Part shown: positions 24,998-39,900 of the stretch, in pieces | Position numbering within the stretch: the first letter of the stretch is position 1 | Layout: each line of letters begins with the position of its first letter | From: Mugil cephalus | Lineage: Eukaryota; Chordata; Actinopteri; Mugiliformes; Mugilidae | Direction: 5' to 3' | NCBI RefSeq assembly: GCF_022458985.1 | Contig: NC_061777.1 | Span: 14,845,668 to 14,909,667, forward strand | DNA: 64,000 bases | The notes under the pieces: model-generated | What the model saw: only the letters and a program-made list of their open reading frames with translations | Database searches by the model: none | What the model was told of the DNA's origin: nothing | Program-made: the position numbers and the translations under genes

Positions 24998-27900
24998 ATG
25001 TACCATGAAGAAAGCGCAACGATACAAAAGCCACGCTATGGAAGTAAGTGACATATTTTCTGACGGCTTTTCTCTCCAGCCTAATTTTTTTTTTTTTTTT
25101 TTTTTAACGTGTTTACGGGGGTGCGTTGAAGGCAACGTTAGGTGCCATCACAGGGATGTTTGATGAGCAACAGGTGGTTCACCTGCACCTGGCTACTCCG
25201 AGCAGGAGACCTTCAGTAGGTGTGCCAGTCCCGGGCATTATAGTTAAATAGGGTTTAAATGTGAGGATAGCAACACGAAAAGAGGGTTTATGTTTAAAGC
25301 CCCGCTTTCTGGTTGTTAAATTAAGATATTTAAATTGTCGCCTTTTCCTCGCCGTGCACTCAAACGCAACACTGTGATTTTCATGTGTTTGTTTGGTAGT
25401 GGAGGCCAGCGTATCAGCATGTCTACACATAAGGTTTTTTTCTCATAGGTTAATCATTAACGTCTGGATTTCTGCTGCTGTTGAGAAACGTGTAACTTAT
25501 TCCAGAGAACAGTGACAGGATAAGAAACGCGTCAAAAGCATCTGAAAAAAATGTTCTGAGTCAGAGTTTAGTACAGATACGTTTCCACTGACTGATCTGT
25601 GGGCAAAGTACAGTCGGTCAGTTGTGTCGCCAATGATTTCCTTTCTTTCCCCTCGGATCGTTACATTTTAATGATCAGCTATTGCTGCTGCAGATCCACA
25701 GGACCTCAGTCTCCAGAAAAGCAAACACAAACGATCAGCAGCTTGTTACAGGAACCCGCCACTGCATTTTTATCTGCCAGTGACCAAATCAACGTTTGTG
25801 AAGTTTGGCTGCAGTAAATGTCACGCAAACTTTACTTTATGGGGTGTCTTGTGAAATGTGTGAACCTACTGGAAGGCTCGGCGTGGTCTGTAGCTCCCAA
25901 TCAGCCCTCCTCCAAAAGGTTAGGTAGAGTAACCCTGCGGCTAAACAACAGCATGAGTCATAATCACAGACCCAAGTCCAGTGATCCTGTGACACACAAA
26001 CACACAAAGGCAACTTATCCCGGTGGTTAAATATGCCGCGCTCGGTGCAAGGGTGCAGACAGGCTCTTCCAGGAAGTGTGAGTGAGTCAGTAAGAGGTGG
26101 TGTGTAATGGCTGCACCGGGGCCGCTCTGCATCCGAGGCGAGCGTTCGTGCACTTTTTCATCCGTGTCATCTGCACAGCTGGAGACACTAATCTGTGGAC
26201 GGCCGGATGCCGTGCTCATGGGAGTATGAAGCATTTCAAGTATTTGACCATTCGTCTGTGTGTGTGTGTCTTCACACTCTATGTATTTGGCCTGCCCCCT
26301 CCTCCTCCTCACGTGTGGATAGTATATGTCAAGAGTCCACTGAGACTCGGAGAAAGGATGTCTCTGCAGGTGGCTGATGAATGGACAGAATTTAACAGAT
26401 TGTGTCCTAGAGGTTTAAAATATTCTGTCTAACCTCGTGGATTGGAAATTTTGGTTTCCGACAGATAAAACGTTTCCAAACTAGGGCTGATCGTGCAAAC
26501 TTTTGCGGTGTTCCTGGGCATCCCTTTTTCTGCACGTCCTCCCCTCTCTGTCACCACATCACTGAAACGGGACTAATCCATGTGGAAACATGACATCTCA
26601 GCTATTATAATGGACGATAGTTGTGACAAGATTACAAATACGTAAATATTATAAATAAAGTAAAATCGATAGAAGTTACACATCAAATACTACAAAATAT
26701 GTCAGCTGTTCTCATGTATTGAGTAGTTTTTGATGGCTGGATTGTCTTTTTTTAGAGAGTGTACATTCAGAAGCTAGAGTCTGCCCTCCTCCTGGGCATT
26801 TGGATTACGCTGTTTGAACTAATCAATCAGCCGGTTTAACCTGTTGAATTTGGCATCACCAGCGGCAGTAATATTCATGTCACCTATGGACAAAAGCATA
26901 TTTGACTCCGGTGCATGTTTCAGTTTCACTTTGTCTTAATAAAGATGGGAGGAAAACCTAAAAACTGTCGTTCCACGTGAAAGCCGAGCCCGCTGGCCTG
27001 TACTCCGCCGAGCGAAAGCTGCGTTCTTTAAACCGGGCCCCTGGGTCTGACATTGTCCCTTCACTCAGCCAGAAATAAAGAGATTTGATTGGATTAGAGC
27101 GGGGTAAGGAGCGTTGAGGGGGAGGAGATCTCATTAAGCTGCAGGTAAAGGTCAGCTCTCAGCAGAAGTCACTTGTCGGCTGGGAACCCCACGTAGGCCG
27201 TTATGACGTGACCGTTTAAGTTCTGTCACACAGGGTTTCTTTAGAGCATGAGACGTAGTGGAGAGTCTCACGTGGAGGAAATATCCTGTTTGCCTATGTG
27301 CTTTGGCTGCGTTGTACAGTCTGTGTTTGATAAGAAGAAACAAATAAATTAATTAAATTAAGAAATAAATTAAGGTCCCACACTAAGTCCAGCTACTTCA
27401 ACTTATCTGATATTCAATATAAGTCTACTTGATAACATTCACGAGGTGAAATATTTTTTTATTAAATGGCACTTTATCTGCTATAATGTGTAATTAAGAC
27501 AGATAAGGATATTGAACACACAACGTAGTATGTTGAATCATGAGATTCACAGCGAATTGATTGTGAATGTGCTTTCTTCTTCCAGCCATTCAGGATGACG
27601 AGAGGCTCTCGGCGGAGGAGATGGATGAGAGGAGGCGACAGAATATTGCCTACGAGTATCTCTGTCACCTGGAGGAGGCCAAACGGTAAAGTGGGAAGGG
27701 ATAATGAGGAAAACTGAGGGAGCTAATTGGAGCTTAATGGAACATGGCAACCACTTTCCTTTCTGTTGTTGACTTTGTTACAGCTCGTGCGAATTATGTT
27801 GGGTGTGTCCTCAAGTCAATCATTCGATTTGTTTGATGTTTGGTTACGTTGAACCCTTTAGTGTGTTTAATGAACATCGTTGCAAGGAGTGGCTGAGAAA

Positions 27901-30900
27901 TATATAGATGATGCGAAGCGATTATAACACGTAGTGGAGCAGGGCAGTGCATGATTAACGTGTGTTTGCAGTAGGATGAAGCCGTAGTGACAGACAAAGA
28001 CAGAATCAGCATGCGTGTAAGATGATGACATGGTGCTGTAAACAATGATGAGCACTCAGGGAAAGTGCTGACCTAGCGGAAAGAATAGATCTCCCTCAAC
28101 TGAGCCATGTGATAGCTGAAATTACCATTTAACAAACAACAAAATTAATCTTTAAGAAGTAATGCAGCTATTCTAAAGTCAGTTTAGCTATTTGTGAGGT
28201 GCCTGAGCTAAACTAAAACTTAACCACTTCCTGTCTTCTGTGCAAGGGCATCTATCTGAACAGGAAGAAACAGGAAGTATGATCATGCCTCTTTTAACGC
28301 AGAGATTTCATGACAACCCCTCCCCTGTCACACAGAATATTTCCCCAGATTAATTGATCACGCCTTAAATCCATTCCAGCATGCTGCAGCCTTGTGATGA
28401 TGGAGCATTCAGACGTCTGCTCTTCACATGGACGTGTGCAGGCTCCTTTAAATCGGCTGTTCCTGGCAGATTATTGTTTGACCAGTGAACTTGCACTTTG
28501 ACTCAGTAACTGTCTGAACAGCCTACATTATCTGCTTATGTCACAGGATAGTGAGGCTTTACAAGTGCAGGTAGCCTAAGTTGAGCGCTGGTTTTTCTGT
28601 CCATCGTAAACATAAACCACTCCTCCACGCGTAGGTTATGACATTGTAATCTTAATGGGAAGATAAGCGACAAACAAAGAAAAATGGTACCGCATCAGAT
28701 TAACCTCAAAATTACCACATTTATTTCTCATAACTGTCACTTTCATCCACTTATTTCATCCCAGGCGGCTGAGTTTCTATCCTGTCCACCCTCTGTTCTG
28801 CGAAGGGTGTCAAATTAGATTAGGATTAACACAGACTGCTAATGAAGCCACAGAAAGCACAGGATTAGGTTCTGGTGTCTAAAGTCGGCAACCTTGAGTG
28901 ATCAACATAATCAAATCAAATGTTTACTTATTGCCAAAACTTAATGAATAATTAAATGACAGGTTATGTGTCGTTTGGATATGTTACGTTCTAAGATAAG
29001 ATAAGATAAGATAAGATATGACTTTATTCATTATGCAATGACGAAATTCTTATTGTTAGCAGAGACATTCATCACACCGACAGTGCACATATAGGCAGAA
29101 AACAATATGAGCATAATAAATAGGAATGATATCTTACAAACGATCAAGGCAGCATTCAAGTATTGTAGATGACACAGTGACATTAATCATGCGGCAGTGA
29201 AGCTTTTACAGCACCACAGTGTATGTTTAGTTGAGCACTGGCAACGGCGTCCTCTGTGGTCACTAGTGATGATTACAAGGTTCTGGTGTATTAAACCTCT
29301 GAGCTCTGAGTTTAAGCCGTGAAGGCAGCTGGAACACATCTTATCAACTGTGCATGCAACAATGTTGGGACATCTGACCCTGTTTATGGCTACATCTTAG
29401 CTCATATACGGCACCAAAAGTTTTGACACACCTTCTCATATAATGCTTTTACTTTGTTTCTATTATTTTCCCTTTTGTGAATTAATACTGAAGACATCAA
29501 AACTATGAAGGAGCACACATGGAGCTACATGAAAAACCAAAGTAGCCCCTTTTTGCTGTGAGGCTTTTGTCATTTTGCCAGGTAGTGATCTGGGATGGTT
29601 TTCAGTTAACCGGTGTGCCTTGTTGAGAGTGGCTTTGTTGACTCCTCCATCAGTTGCGTAGAGTAGCCCTAGAATAACCCTATTTGACTGCTCTTATAAT
29701 CCATATGATGTAGGGTGACCAGATGCCCTCTTTTTCCTGGACATATCCTCTTTTTTGAACCTAAAAAGACTAACACTACTAGAGCCTTGCATCAAATTTG
29801 CGTTGCGTTTCTATGTGTGCTGAAGAGTCCTCTTTTTCACAAACTCAAATCTGGTCACTCTATATTATGCCAGGACCTTTCATTTAAGTAAAGACAAACA
29901 ACAGTCCTCAAGACATGAAAGTCTGTCAGTCTGTTACATTTCAGGAACTTTGCTTGTGTCATTAGGTCAAATCACGAAAACCATCAAATGTTATGACGAA
30001 ACAGGCTCTCGTGACGAAACCACGGCCAAGAGTTACATCTGCGACAAAGGATAAAAGTTCATTAGAGTTACCATGCTGAGAAACTGCAAATGAAAAGCAG
30101 CTCAGATTAGAGTCCTCACAAATGCTTCACTTGGCAGAGTTCAAGTGGCAGACGCATCTCAACATCAACTGTTAGGAGGAGACTGTGTGAATCAGGCCTT
30201 CATGGGCAAATTTCTGCAAAGAAGCCACTACTGAGGAACAACACCAGAACAGAAATGCATGGGCCAAGTAACACAAGGAATGGACATAAGACCAGTGGCA
30301 ATCTGTACTTTCACCTACCATGGCTTTATGAGATGTAGAAAGCACAGGAAAAAAAAAGGGTAGAGCAGCCAACAAGTGCTCAGCTCCTCTGGAAACTTCT
30401 TCAAGACACTTGTAAGAGACTACCTCATGAGGCCGACTGAGAGAACGTCTAGAGTGTGCGAAGCTGTCATCAAAACAAAAGGTCACTACTTTGTGTGATG
30501 TCTTCTGTATAAATCCACAGTGTAGAAAGGAGGCATCCAGATGTTTTAAAGATATTGCATCTTTCTAAATTTCATTTTTCTGTGCAGTGTACTCAGTATT
30601 TATAGCATCCACTTGGTATACAAAAGCACCTGTTTGAGCGTCATGGTGCATGTAATAAATACAGTCTTTTTGCAGCTTCCTGAATTAAAAAAAAGAAGAG
30701 AGAAACTACTATAATTTGCAGGCGCTAGTCACCGTCTAGTAGCCGGTGCAGACTCACCCAGTCCCGCCCCTGTTAACCGTCCCCTGGCAGAACCACAGCA
30801 TCTGTGCTGCGTGACGATATGATGGATGCTAAGTCGTAAGCGGAAGCCTCGGGTTCACCACCAACCGGTTTCAACATCCAATCAATCACACCCAGAGTTG

Positions 30901-33900
30901 GTTGTGTACGATGTAAAAAAAATCAGTTAAAATGTCAGTAGCTTTGTTATGAATGAGTTAAATTCGACGACAGCCGCAGATGCTTGGATTTGTTACAGTA
31001 GGAAAAGCACAGGTGTTACTTATAACATAAATGATGGCTTCATTCTGTTTAGGGTTTCCAGTTTGTCAAAGCGTGAGCCAATGCACTGAGCATTAGAGTC
31101 TGAAACTTGTGTCTGCCTCAGGTCAGTCATCATTCATAATTTTGTGTCTGGTCCCAGCACAGCTGCTTATTTTATTGATCCCTTATTTTATTGAGCTCTG
31201 TGTGTGCGTGCCAACAGTCTGGAGGCTCGGTGAACGTAGCGCAGTTGCAGAAAAGGGATCCAGCTCCCATTCATAGCGTTTCCCAAAAGACTCTTAGTGA
31301 CTGATTTTCTGCTGGTATGCGGAGCATGTGAGCTTGCACATTTAATTGGTCAAAGTCAGTAATTGTTATACAATAGATTGTTTTATTGGTCAAAGTTACC
31401 TTGGTCTTTAGCTTCACTCAACAAGTCGCACTCAGACTCAGAGGGAGACTTTGTACCTGTTTGCACTGTAGAGTAAACAGTTGATGGCTTACATTTGTTT
31501 TTTTTTGTTTTTGTGTTTTTTTGTCTGGGAACCATTTGGTTTGCTTTGATATGGGCCTAAACCGAGGCCTTCTGTGTTTGCTATTAAGTAAATAGATCCT
31601 AGTTTCTAGATGCTTCCTAGCCCACAACAGACGCTAATTTTCTCTCATAGCCCACAGCCTTACACACAAAGACAAACCCATGACCAGCATGACTGTGCTA
31701 CATGACGCAAGTGTCCCAGAGAGACACTGTGTAGTCAGAAATAGTAAACTGGTAGAAAAAAGGAAGACCGTTCATTAATCATGTTCGACTTATGTTCTAG
31801 AGTCAAGAAAGCCGTCTTCGGTTTAGCATGTTCAGGACGCAGGTTGGACAATGACAGGAAATTCTACTCGGAGACTTGTAAACAGGAGCGCTTGCCTGTC
31901 CTGCCTCGGGAGACAAGTTCTCGCTGCATTGTTTTAAGAGCAGGAAGTGAAGTTTCACAGGAGAGCTATGCAACTCATGCAGGATGTCCACCGACAGTGT
32001 TTTCATGCACCAAACAGATTTAGTATTTTTTCTTTAAGGTCCACCACCCTCCGCCCTTGTGCCTCATTCATGTGTCACTTCTATGAATGACGTAAAGATT
32101 CCACGATTTGTCAGGGTCTTGAAGTCGGGTTGGCCGAACAAACAAGAGCTTTGTTCTTTTGTATCCATCTTTTATCCTAGTAATTGGTGCCAAAACTTTT
32201 CCCGATAGCCAATGTTGTGCAGTAGTTGAAAGTTGGCTGAAGTGCACGGATACAACAATTGTTTCTGCTCAGTACCAAGCAAAAAAAAGTGCCGTGTTAA
32301 CATCGGTGCAGCACCGTGTTCCTATAAATGTTAACCAACCGATATGGACTATTCGCACAGGATTGCTTTTACCTGAGGACCTCTAGTAATTTGTAATAAT
32401 TGCGAATCCATGTGAATAACACCGCAAATTACCTACCTGATTTTTCCATCCAGTCCAGCGCGAAATGGCATCTCTGTGCTGTCTGGTCTGTGGGCCTGTG
32501 TGGGAGTTTATGTGATTCACTGCTTTTTTTTCTGCCTCTTTTGATTGAAGAAGTGTAAAGGCTGTGTTCAAAGTTCGGACTGCGGTTGGGATGAAAAATC
32601 AAGATGTCATAGCATAGATTTAGACCCTTCCACAGAAAAAAAAGATTTAAACCATCATAAAAATGAAGTTATGAAGGATGATGGGACGCATGCGTGGCAG
32701 CACATTTTCACGTGTTTATTTCATGACGCATTAATGTGTTCATCACATTGATGAAGCTGAAGCTGACAGTTTGTAAATTCTCTCCAGGGATCAATAAAAG
32801 CTCATCACGTCATGTTTTATTTTTAGATTTTTTTTTTTTTATTATTATGAATCCAAATGTGCACAGTAACTAAAGCTGTCTAGAGGCATAAAAGGAATAA
32901 TATTACCTCTTACATGTAGTGGAGTGGAAGCAGAAAAAAAGCATGTAATCAGGGATCATATCAGTAAATTAGAGTTTGTTTATGGTGCAAATGCAGCACA
33001 CAAAACGCATGAGTAGGGGTGTAATTTCTAGATCACATGACTCCCCAGGTAATTCTAAATCCTCGTGAATAGGCCTTGAGATTACCGCTCTTGATTCTAA
33101 ACCTTGAGCTTTGACCAGAGCTTGTAAAATTGGTATTTTGGAAAACAAATTGAAATGTCCACATGAGTGGCACCTTCTTTGTTGTGTTCACAACTTTGTA
33201 AGTGGGGATTTCTGGTGAGATTTGTGTTCACACGTTGTGATAAGTTTATTTCAGAAATGACAGAGTTGTCACATGCTAACCGTAAGTTACTATATTGGTA
33301 TTTATTCATATAGAGTTTCCTCTGTAATTGTATCATGTTTGTCAGGGAAATATTATTTGTTGATCTGTATTTTCATGTTTCCTTTACACTTCCTCCATGA
33401 GGTCATTAACCTACTACTTTTAGCCTTTGTGTCAAGCTCCTGCCTTAGTGTCGTTGTTTGAGTTACAGGACTTACTGCTGATGTTACCACATACATGTCA
33501 AGCATTTTGTGTACATGGCTTCCCATGTTGTAACCACAAACTCACAAGTTCCACTTTAAGGAGACCTTATCATCATCATTGTGGAAAACAACGACCTGTT
33601 CTTGAATAGTCTTGAGCCTCGGTTGATATATTGAGTATGTGAATGGTTTATTTCTCCTGGTGCATAACCTACACACTCCATTGGGTTGGTTTTCATAGTC
33701 CACAGTGCACTGTGGTTGTTGTGTAATGTGCTGACACATATTTTGTATCCCTTAGGCACCCACATGTCTTTAATTATTCTAAACAAGGTGCATGGGGGGG
33801 CTTTATTGCTAGACTGAAAGTAGACAGGAAACCGGTATGAATGAGTGACACCCAGGATTGAAAACAAAGATAAAACCACTGCCACCTATAGGCTCCGTTT

Positions 33901-36900
33901 GTGGCGAAGTGTTACTTCAGTTTCAAGGCAATGAGCCACAAAAAACACTTTTTATATTTTTTTTGCACAGAGGTGTAACCATAGCAGTAAATACAGTGTC
34001 ACTTGCAGGGAGTTAGATAATGTATAACAGACGTTCAGACCATGATGATTCACTGCTCACAAATCATTCACTAGGTCTTTGGAATGAGTTTTTCCTAATA
34101 TCTCTGGGAATAGTCTGGCGGAGACTGCAGCCCTGCTGCTAAACCTTTCAAAGGGACATTACATCAGTTAGAAAAGAGGTCAACAGAATTTTAACATGAA
34201 CTGATTACGCTCTCCTCAGGTTTTAGCTTCGTCCAAAATCTCTGTTGTTAACCTACAGCGATAAAATGTGTGTTGTTTCATGATTGCACACCATTGTCTT
34301 GCGGAAGTGCTGCTCAGAAATCTTAACTGGGGTTCAGTTTTGGCTTTTTTGATTACTGTTTACCTCACGTTGTCCATGTGATGAGTAATCTCAAAGCACA
34401 GAGCGCAACTGTGTCCGCAGCCCCCTTTCTGAAGCATGCAGGGCTCAATGTGGGCGTTGCCTGTAACAATGCCCAGTTCCCTCACACCAGACGAAGTTGT
34501 TGGTCTTTTTAGCTGAAGACTTTTGGGCCAGACCTACACTTATAAGTTGGACATCATGCAGAATGTCTCTAGTTTCAAGTTTGATGTTACAATGTTTTCA
34601 ATTTCTGTTTGAATCAGTAAGGGCACAGTTGTAGGAAAATCCAATATTTACTTGCTGGGTAAATGTGGGCATTCAGCCACAAAATGTCTCTGTAGTTCCG
34701 TGTGTACCTGTAGATATCAGGTAGCAGGGTAAACAAGCTAAGCACCATAGCAATGTTACCTTGAAGTCAATAAATTGAGGCTAAATTTAATGTCCCGCTG
34801 ATTTAACTTAGAATTAAAAAAAATCTGTGTTACTCAAATGAGTTTTACTTTGTTGTAGTGACCTCGTCTTGGTTGATAAATATGCAAAGGAAAATCCTCT
34901 TCTTCATCTAAGGTTTATATTTGTGTACTTCCAGGTGGATAGAGGCCTGCTTGGAGGAGGACCTGCCCCTGACCACAGAACTAGAGGAGGGACTCAGGAA
35001 CGGTGTCTACCTTGGCAAACTCGCCAACTTCTTTGCCCCCAAAATGGTGCCAGTGAAAAAGATCTACGACAGAGACCAGTCCCGTTTTAAGGTCAGTTTT
35101 CACCTCTTCCACCGGCCTAGCTGTGTGACAGTATGATTTTTCAGATTGCATCACCGCAGCATGAGAGACAGTTTCCAGATATTTAAGGACTTCCTGACAG
35201 TTTAAAACAGTTTCACACAGGAAAGGGAGCAATGTGTCAGTCCAGCGTTGGGGCCTCCCAGTAGCATCCAGCTGTGGTATGCTACTGTAAACTACAAAAA
35301 CATTTGACTGAGACTTTTTTATATAGCTTTCAGTCATTGTGATCATATATTAAACAATCCTAGCAGGACTGTTGAAATTCGAAATAAAGATCAGCTGCTG
35401 GGCATATTATGAGTTTTCTACGTTAGCATTGCATTTTGCACATCATTTCTTTTCCATTCCTTGTGAATATGTGACTATATTTCTATGTCTGTGTTCCTTC
35501 TCAGAGCAAAGGCCTACACTTTAGACACACTGACAACACGGTGCAGTGGCTCAGAGCCATGGAGTCAGTGGGACTCCCCAAGGTAAGTGACTTGCACAGC
35601 CATTATTTATATGGACACCTGCTTCCTGTGCAGCTAACATTCATATAAACATGGAGAGTATACAGGCCAGTTTGAGTCTGCTTTCCCAGTGACCACACCT
35701 TTAAGGATAGTTGTGTTTCTCTGAAGTGGAATTATATGAGTTACTTACACAAGTGCTACCTACTGTACTTAGTAGACAACTAAAAATCAGTCAGTCTTAG
35801 TATAATGTGTGTTATATATATCTTTAGATTATCATAATGACTTTACCTTGTTGCCTGAGAGGCATGGGGAACTGAAGCTGCCAACTCATACAGTGAATCT
35901 GAACCATTATGACTGAGAAAATCCCACAACTCAAGCTTATAGTCATAATTATTCATCAAGAGCTCAGCAGTTAACACCAGCATACTAGTTGACATGCTTG
36001 CAAAAAAGTTGTGTTTTCATAAGGACTCGTTATTGACCTGTTGCTTTTGCAGCAGGGAAGATTTTTTTTCCAAGCTCTTATTTCCTGTGACTGAAGTATT
36101 TATTCCAAAACATTTGTCTTTTCAGGGGGAGGGGATGGGGATCCGATGGGGACTTCATTCAAACTGTAATAAGGGTGTGGCGGCTCTGACAAACACGATT
36201 AACCTTATTACATAATTTATGACACGACTCAAAAGACTTCACTGAGGCATATCCTAGAGATGAAAGGGAGGTTAAATTGACTGTGTCTAGAACTGCTTTT
36301 GATTGTAATTTAACAGGCCGGTTTATAAATAACCTCTTATTGTCTTTCTTTGTATTACATAACTTTTGGGTTTTTGGGCATCATTGATCATGATTAACAT
36401 TATTTTATTTACGCACAGGTTTGAGCCCAAACCAAGTGCAAATATTTCTGTAACTAAACAAAAGAAATATCTGGATGATGTCTGTTGCACTGCTATTGTT
36501 TGTAATTGCATAAAATTTTTACAGTTTTTACCGAAAAAAAAACAACAACATTGTGATAGAGTGCTCGTGTTCAGCTGCAGCATAATAAAGAGACACTGAT
36601 AAAAGAAGGGTGACTAATAGCTATTATGGGTTCCACTTTCAGATATTCTATCCCGAAACGACAGATGTGTACGATCGCAAAAACATGCCCAAGGTGGTGT
36701 ACTGCATACACGCACTGAGGTGAGACTGAGAGGTTTGCAAAAACAGTGACTTTTTATGTCACTGACTTCATCAATTTCTCTCTTCTGACAACAAAATGAC
36801 TCACTCATCTTGATTTTCTTTTGTGAAAACAGTGGCTGTTGCCTTTTCCTGAAGGTACCACACCTGAAAATGGAGTGTGATTTCAGCTCTAGGAAAGAAA

Positions 36901-39900
36901 TATAAACCAGAGGAATAAACTGCTATTGTTAGATGACCTGCAGTGTTCATCTCTGGTTTGAGCTATGAGCTAAGCTGTGAGAAGATGAGGCTGAGCAAAC
37001 ATTACATTTGTGTGTTGCTTGACTTATTCATGCGTGCAGCTGTCGTCTGTTCTTGCTCTCGTCACTGACACTTACTCAGCTTCTAGTTTACATTCACATA
37101 TGTGGATTATACATTTTTACCTTACGCCTCTAAAGTTTAACGTATGATTTATATGTCAAAAGCAGAAATAGCTCTTTGTAAATGATATGAAACAGAAACT
37201 GGAAGAGGGTTTCTTCTTTGGTAAGGCAGTGAAACTATGTCTTGACAAACAAAGACCTTTTATAATTTGTGTTGAATAGATTAAATATTAAAGAGAACCA
37301 CACATTTACCTATAGCTAGTCAAACTTTGCCTTTTTGCTCAAACTAGTTTTTCATCTATACTGGATGTGAGTGTGCCCATATAAACTAAAATGAACTTAA
37401 TTGTGGTGTTTCAGCATATTTACTTATAGTTTCAACAGAAAGGGGAAACTTTTGGCTAAAGGTCGGCGAAGAATTTGGCAAGAAATGCTGCTTATGTGAG
37501 CGTGACTTGTTGTTGACCCCTGTTGAGAAAGAGAGGGAGAGAGTTGAGATGACTTTTAATGAACTGAAGGGTAAATTTTATCTGTCTTACCCACCCAGTC
37601 AGCGAAACACAGATTTAGGGAGTGGTTATTTGAGCCGCCTGGATTGTTTTCTCTGATGTAGTGTTTTGGTCAGGTCCCGGGAGAATTGGTTTCCTTCCCT
37701 CCTTATGCACACACGTGCTCTTCCTTCCTGCAAGTCCGGCTCAAGTCCCACAAGGTCCCAGAGAATAGTTTGCTTCCCCCGATACAAACACATGGACACA
37801 TGGAGGCAAAGGGGGTGGATGCTCCGACAAGTTCACTGTGGTGGGAAATGGAAGAAATGTGATGTAATAGGGAATGAATGCGACTACCAATTAAAAAACA
37901 ACATATCTTCAAGTATGTCAAGCTTAATTTGTTGTTTAAAATTAACAGAGAAATACTGAAAATAAGTCGTCATTCTGGAGAGAAGTGGTTGCTCTCAGCT
38001 AGTCAGCTGATTGTTTTCAAACCCTGTGGCTTGTAATCATCCTCCTCATTAACCCCAGTCAGCTGTTACTCTGTTTGTATCTCAACCTCAATCAGCTGCC
38101 TGCATGTTAAAACATTACCCTTTGTATGAGCAGATTTTAGATGGCTGTTAGAAGCCCCTGTGTCCCAAGGACAGAGCGTATCTTATGTTTACACACATGC
38201 ACACACACACATGCTGCGGCCAAAGGGCAGAACAACCACCAGCTACTATAACTCCTTCCTTGAGAGCTGAGCTGATGCCAGATCTACCTTAAATATCTAT
38301 AATTCATTGCTGCTTATCAGGTATCTGCGGGAAGATGAAAGTTTTATGAGGTTTCCAGCCACCTGCTTGTTGAATTCAAGTGGTGGAATGAGACGCTTGG
38401 CTGCTGTTGGGTTGAGCTGTTTGTAACGTGAGCCAGTAGTACCCCCCTGTGGTGTAAGTGTGACACCACAAAGGAGGGTAGATATTTGGGAGCAATCACA
38501 ATCCTAAGTGAAAAATAAACATTGCAATCTACAGAATGTTTCAGACTTCACTTATCTATTGTTTGTATGAATCTCACACACTGTGTGGTTTTATTTTCAG
38601 CTTGTACTTGTACAAACTGGGAATTGCACCACAGATCCAGGACTTGCTGGGGAAGGTGGCGTTTACAGGTAACAGTACAGGGAATCAGGTTCTCCTGAAA
38701 CCACAATTGAAATTCTAACAGCCGAATAAACTACGAAGTTCATCACCAATTTATTCCCTGTCATTGACATATGCTGTACCTGTCTTCCAGAGGAGGAGAT
38801 CAGTAACATGAGGAGTGAACTGGAGAAATATGGCATTCAGATGCCAGCTTTTAGTAAAATTGGAGGTATCCTGGCCAATGAGCTTTCAGTGGATGAAGCT
38901 GCATGTGAGTGTTACGACATTTTGAATGTATTTCTGCCCGTTTTTGTCCATCCAGTTCAGTGATATACATGTTTTTTGGGGCCAGTAATAAATTGTTTGT
39001 ACACACTCCATTTTTTTAGTGCATGCTGCTGTGATTGCCATCAACGAGGCAATTGACAAAGGTCAGGCCGCTGTGACCATGGCAGCCCTAAACAATCCTA
39101 ACGCTATGCTAAAGAACACCCAGGAGGCTCTGGCTCAAGACTACCAGGACACACTGAGCAAGGCCAAGGCGCGCAAACAGGATCAGTCTTCAGGGAGGGT
39201 GAGAAGACACTTCTGACTTCACAGTGACTTGTCGCTTTGTTGGTTATCAAAACTGGATGTTGTAAAATCTTGATTCATCATCGTGTGCAACAGTACATAA
39301 TTTACTTAGAGTACAACTATTGTGGTAATTCCTCTGACAACAAATATATTTAAATGACCACATATACTGTACTTCCAGCAAGCAATGGACTTGTAGTTGT
39401 GCAATAATGAACTTTTTGTCACATAATCAGCCATCATGAGAAGCATTTAAACAAAACTTGAGGAATGCAACAAATGTCAAAATGGTATGAGTATGTATGT
39501 AATGACTGCCAGTCAAATACCTAAAACCAGTGACAGTAGAGGAGTCTGCAGTGAGGTCTAAAACTGGTTGACTGCACCATCACAGGCCTTGCCAGCACAT
39601 TCCAGCAACTGCAGTGTCAGCTCTATTTAATGAGCACTACCCCTCCACACCACCCAGCAGCTCGCCTCCCATTCTCTTTACAAATACTGTACAAACACGA
39701 GTCCTCCACTTTCATCAAATCATGTGAGACCTGACATATAAAATATGAAGCCTGGCTGATATGAATGGGAACATATTAATATGACCAGCTACAAATAATT
39801 AAGTATACTAAATTAAATAAAGTTTTTGAATAAGTTTTTCTACTGTATGTTTGTCTTTGCCAGCGGTCCTCAGTTGCTACTGAAGAAAGAGATGTTTATG

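Larger units (their letters stand above)
27686..34934 (+). other. iqgap2 intron 2 (7.2 kb)
   Basis: The longest iqgap2 intron. It contains a GATAA-type repeat with a retroposon-like tail (28993-29060) and a degraded Tc1-like transposon with a second element nested in it (29411-30494). The rest is AT-rich intron without recognisable genes. Confidence 0.8.

Noticed and set aside
28993..29018. CRISPR-like short repeated units
   Set aside because: It is a continuous tandem microsatellite without spacers in a vertebrate intron.
30172..30486. 104-codon minus-strand open frame in iqgap2 intron 2
   Set aside because: It is antisense to the decayed Tc1-like transposase and has no independent similarity.
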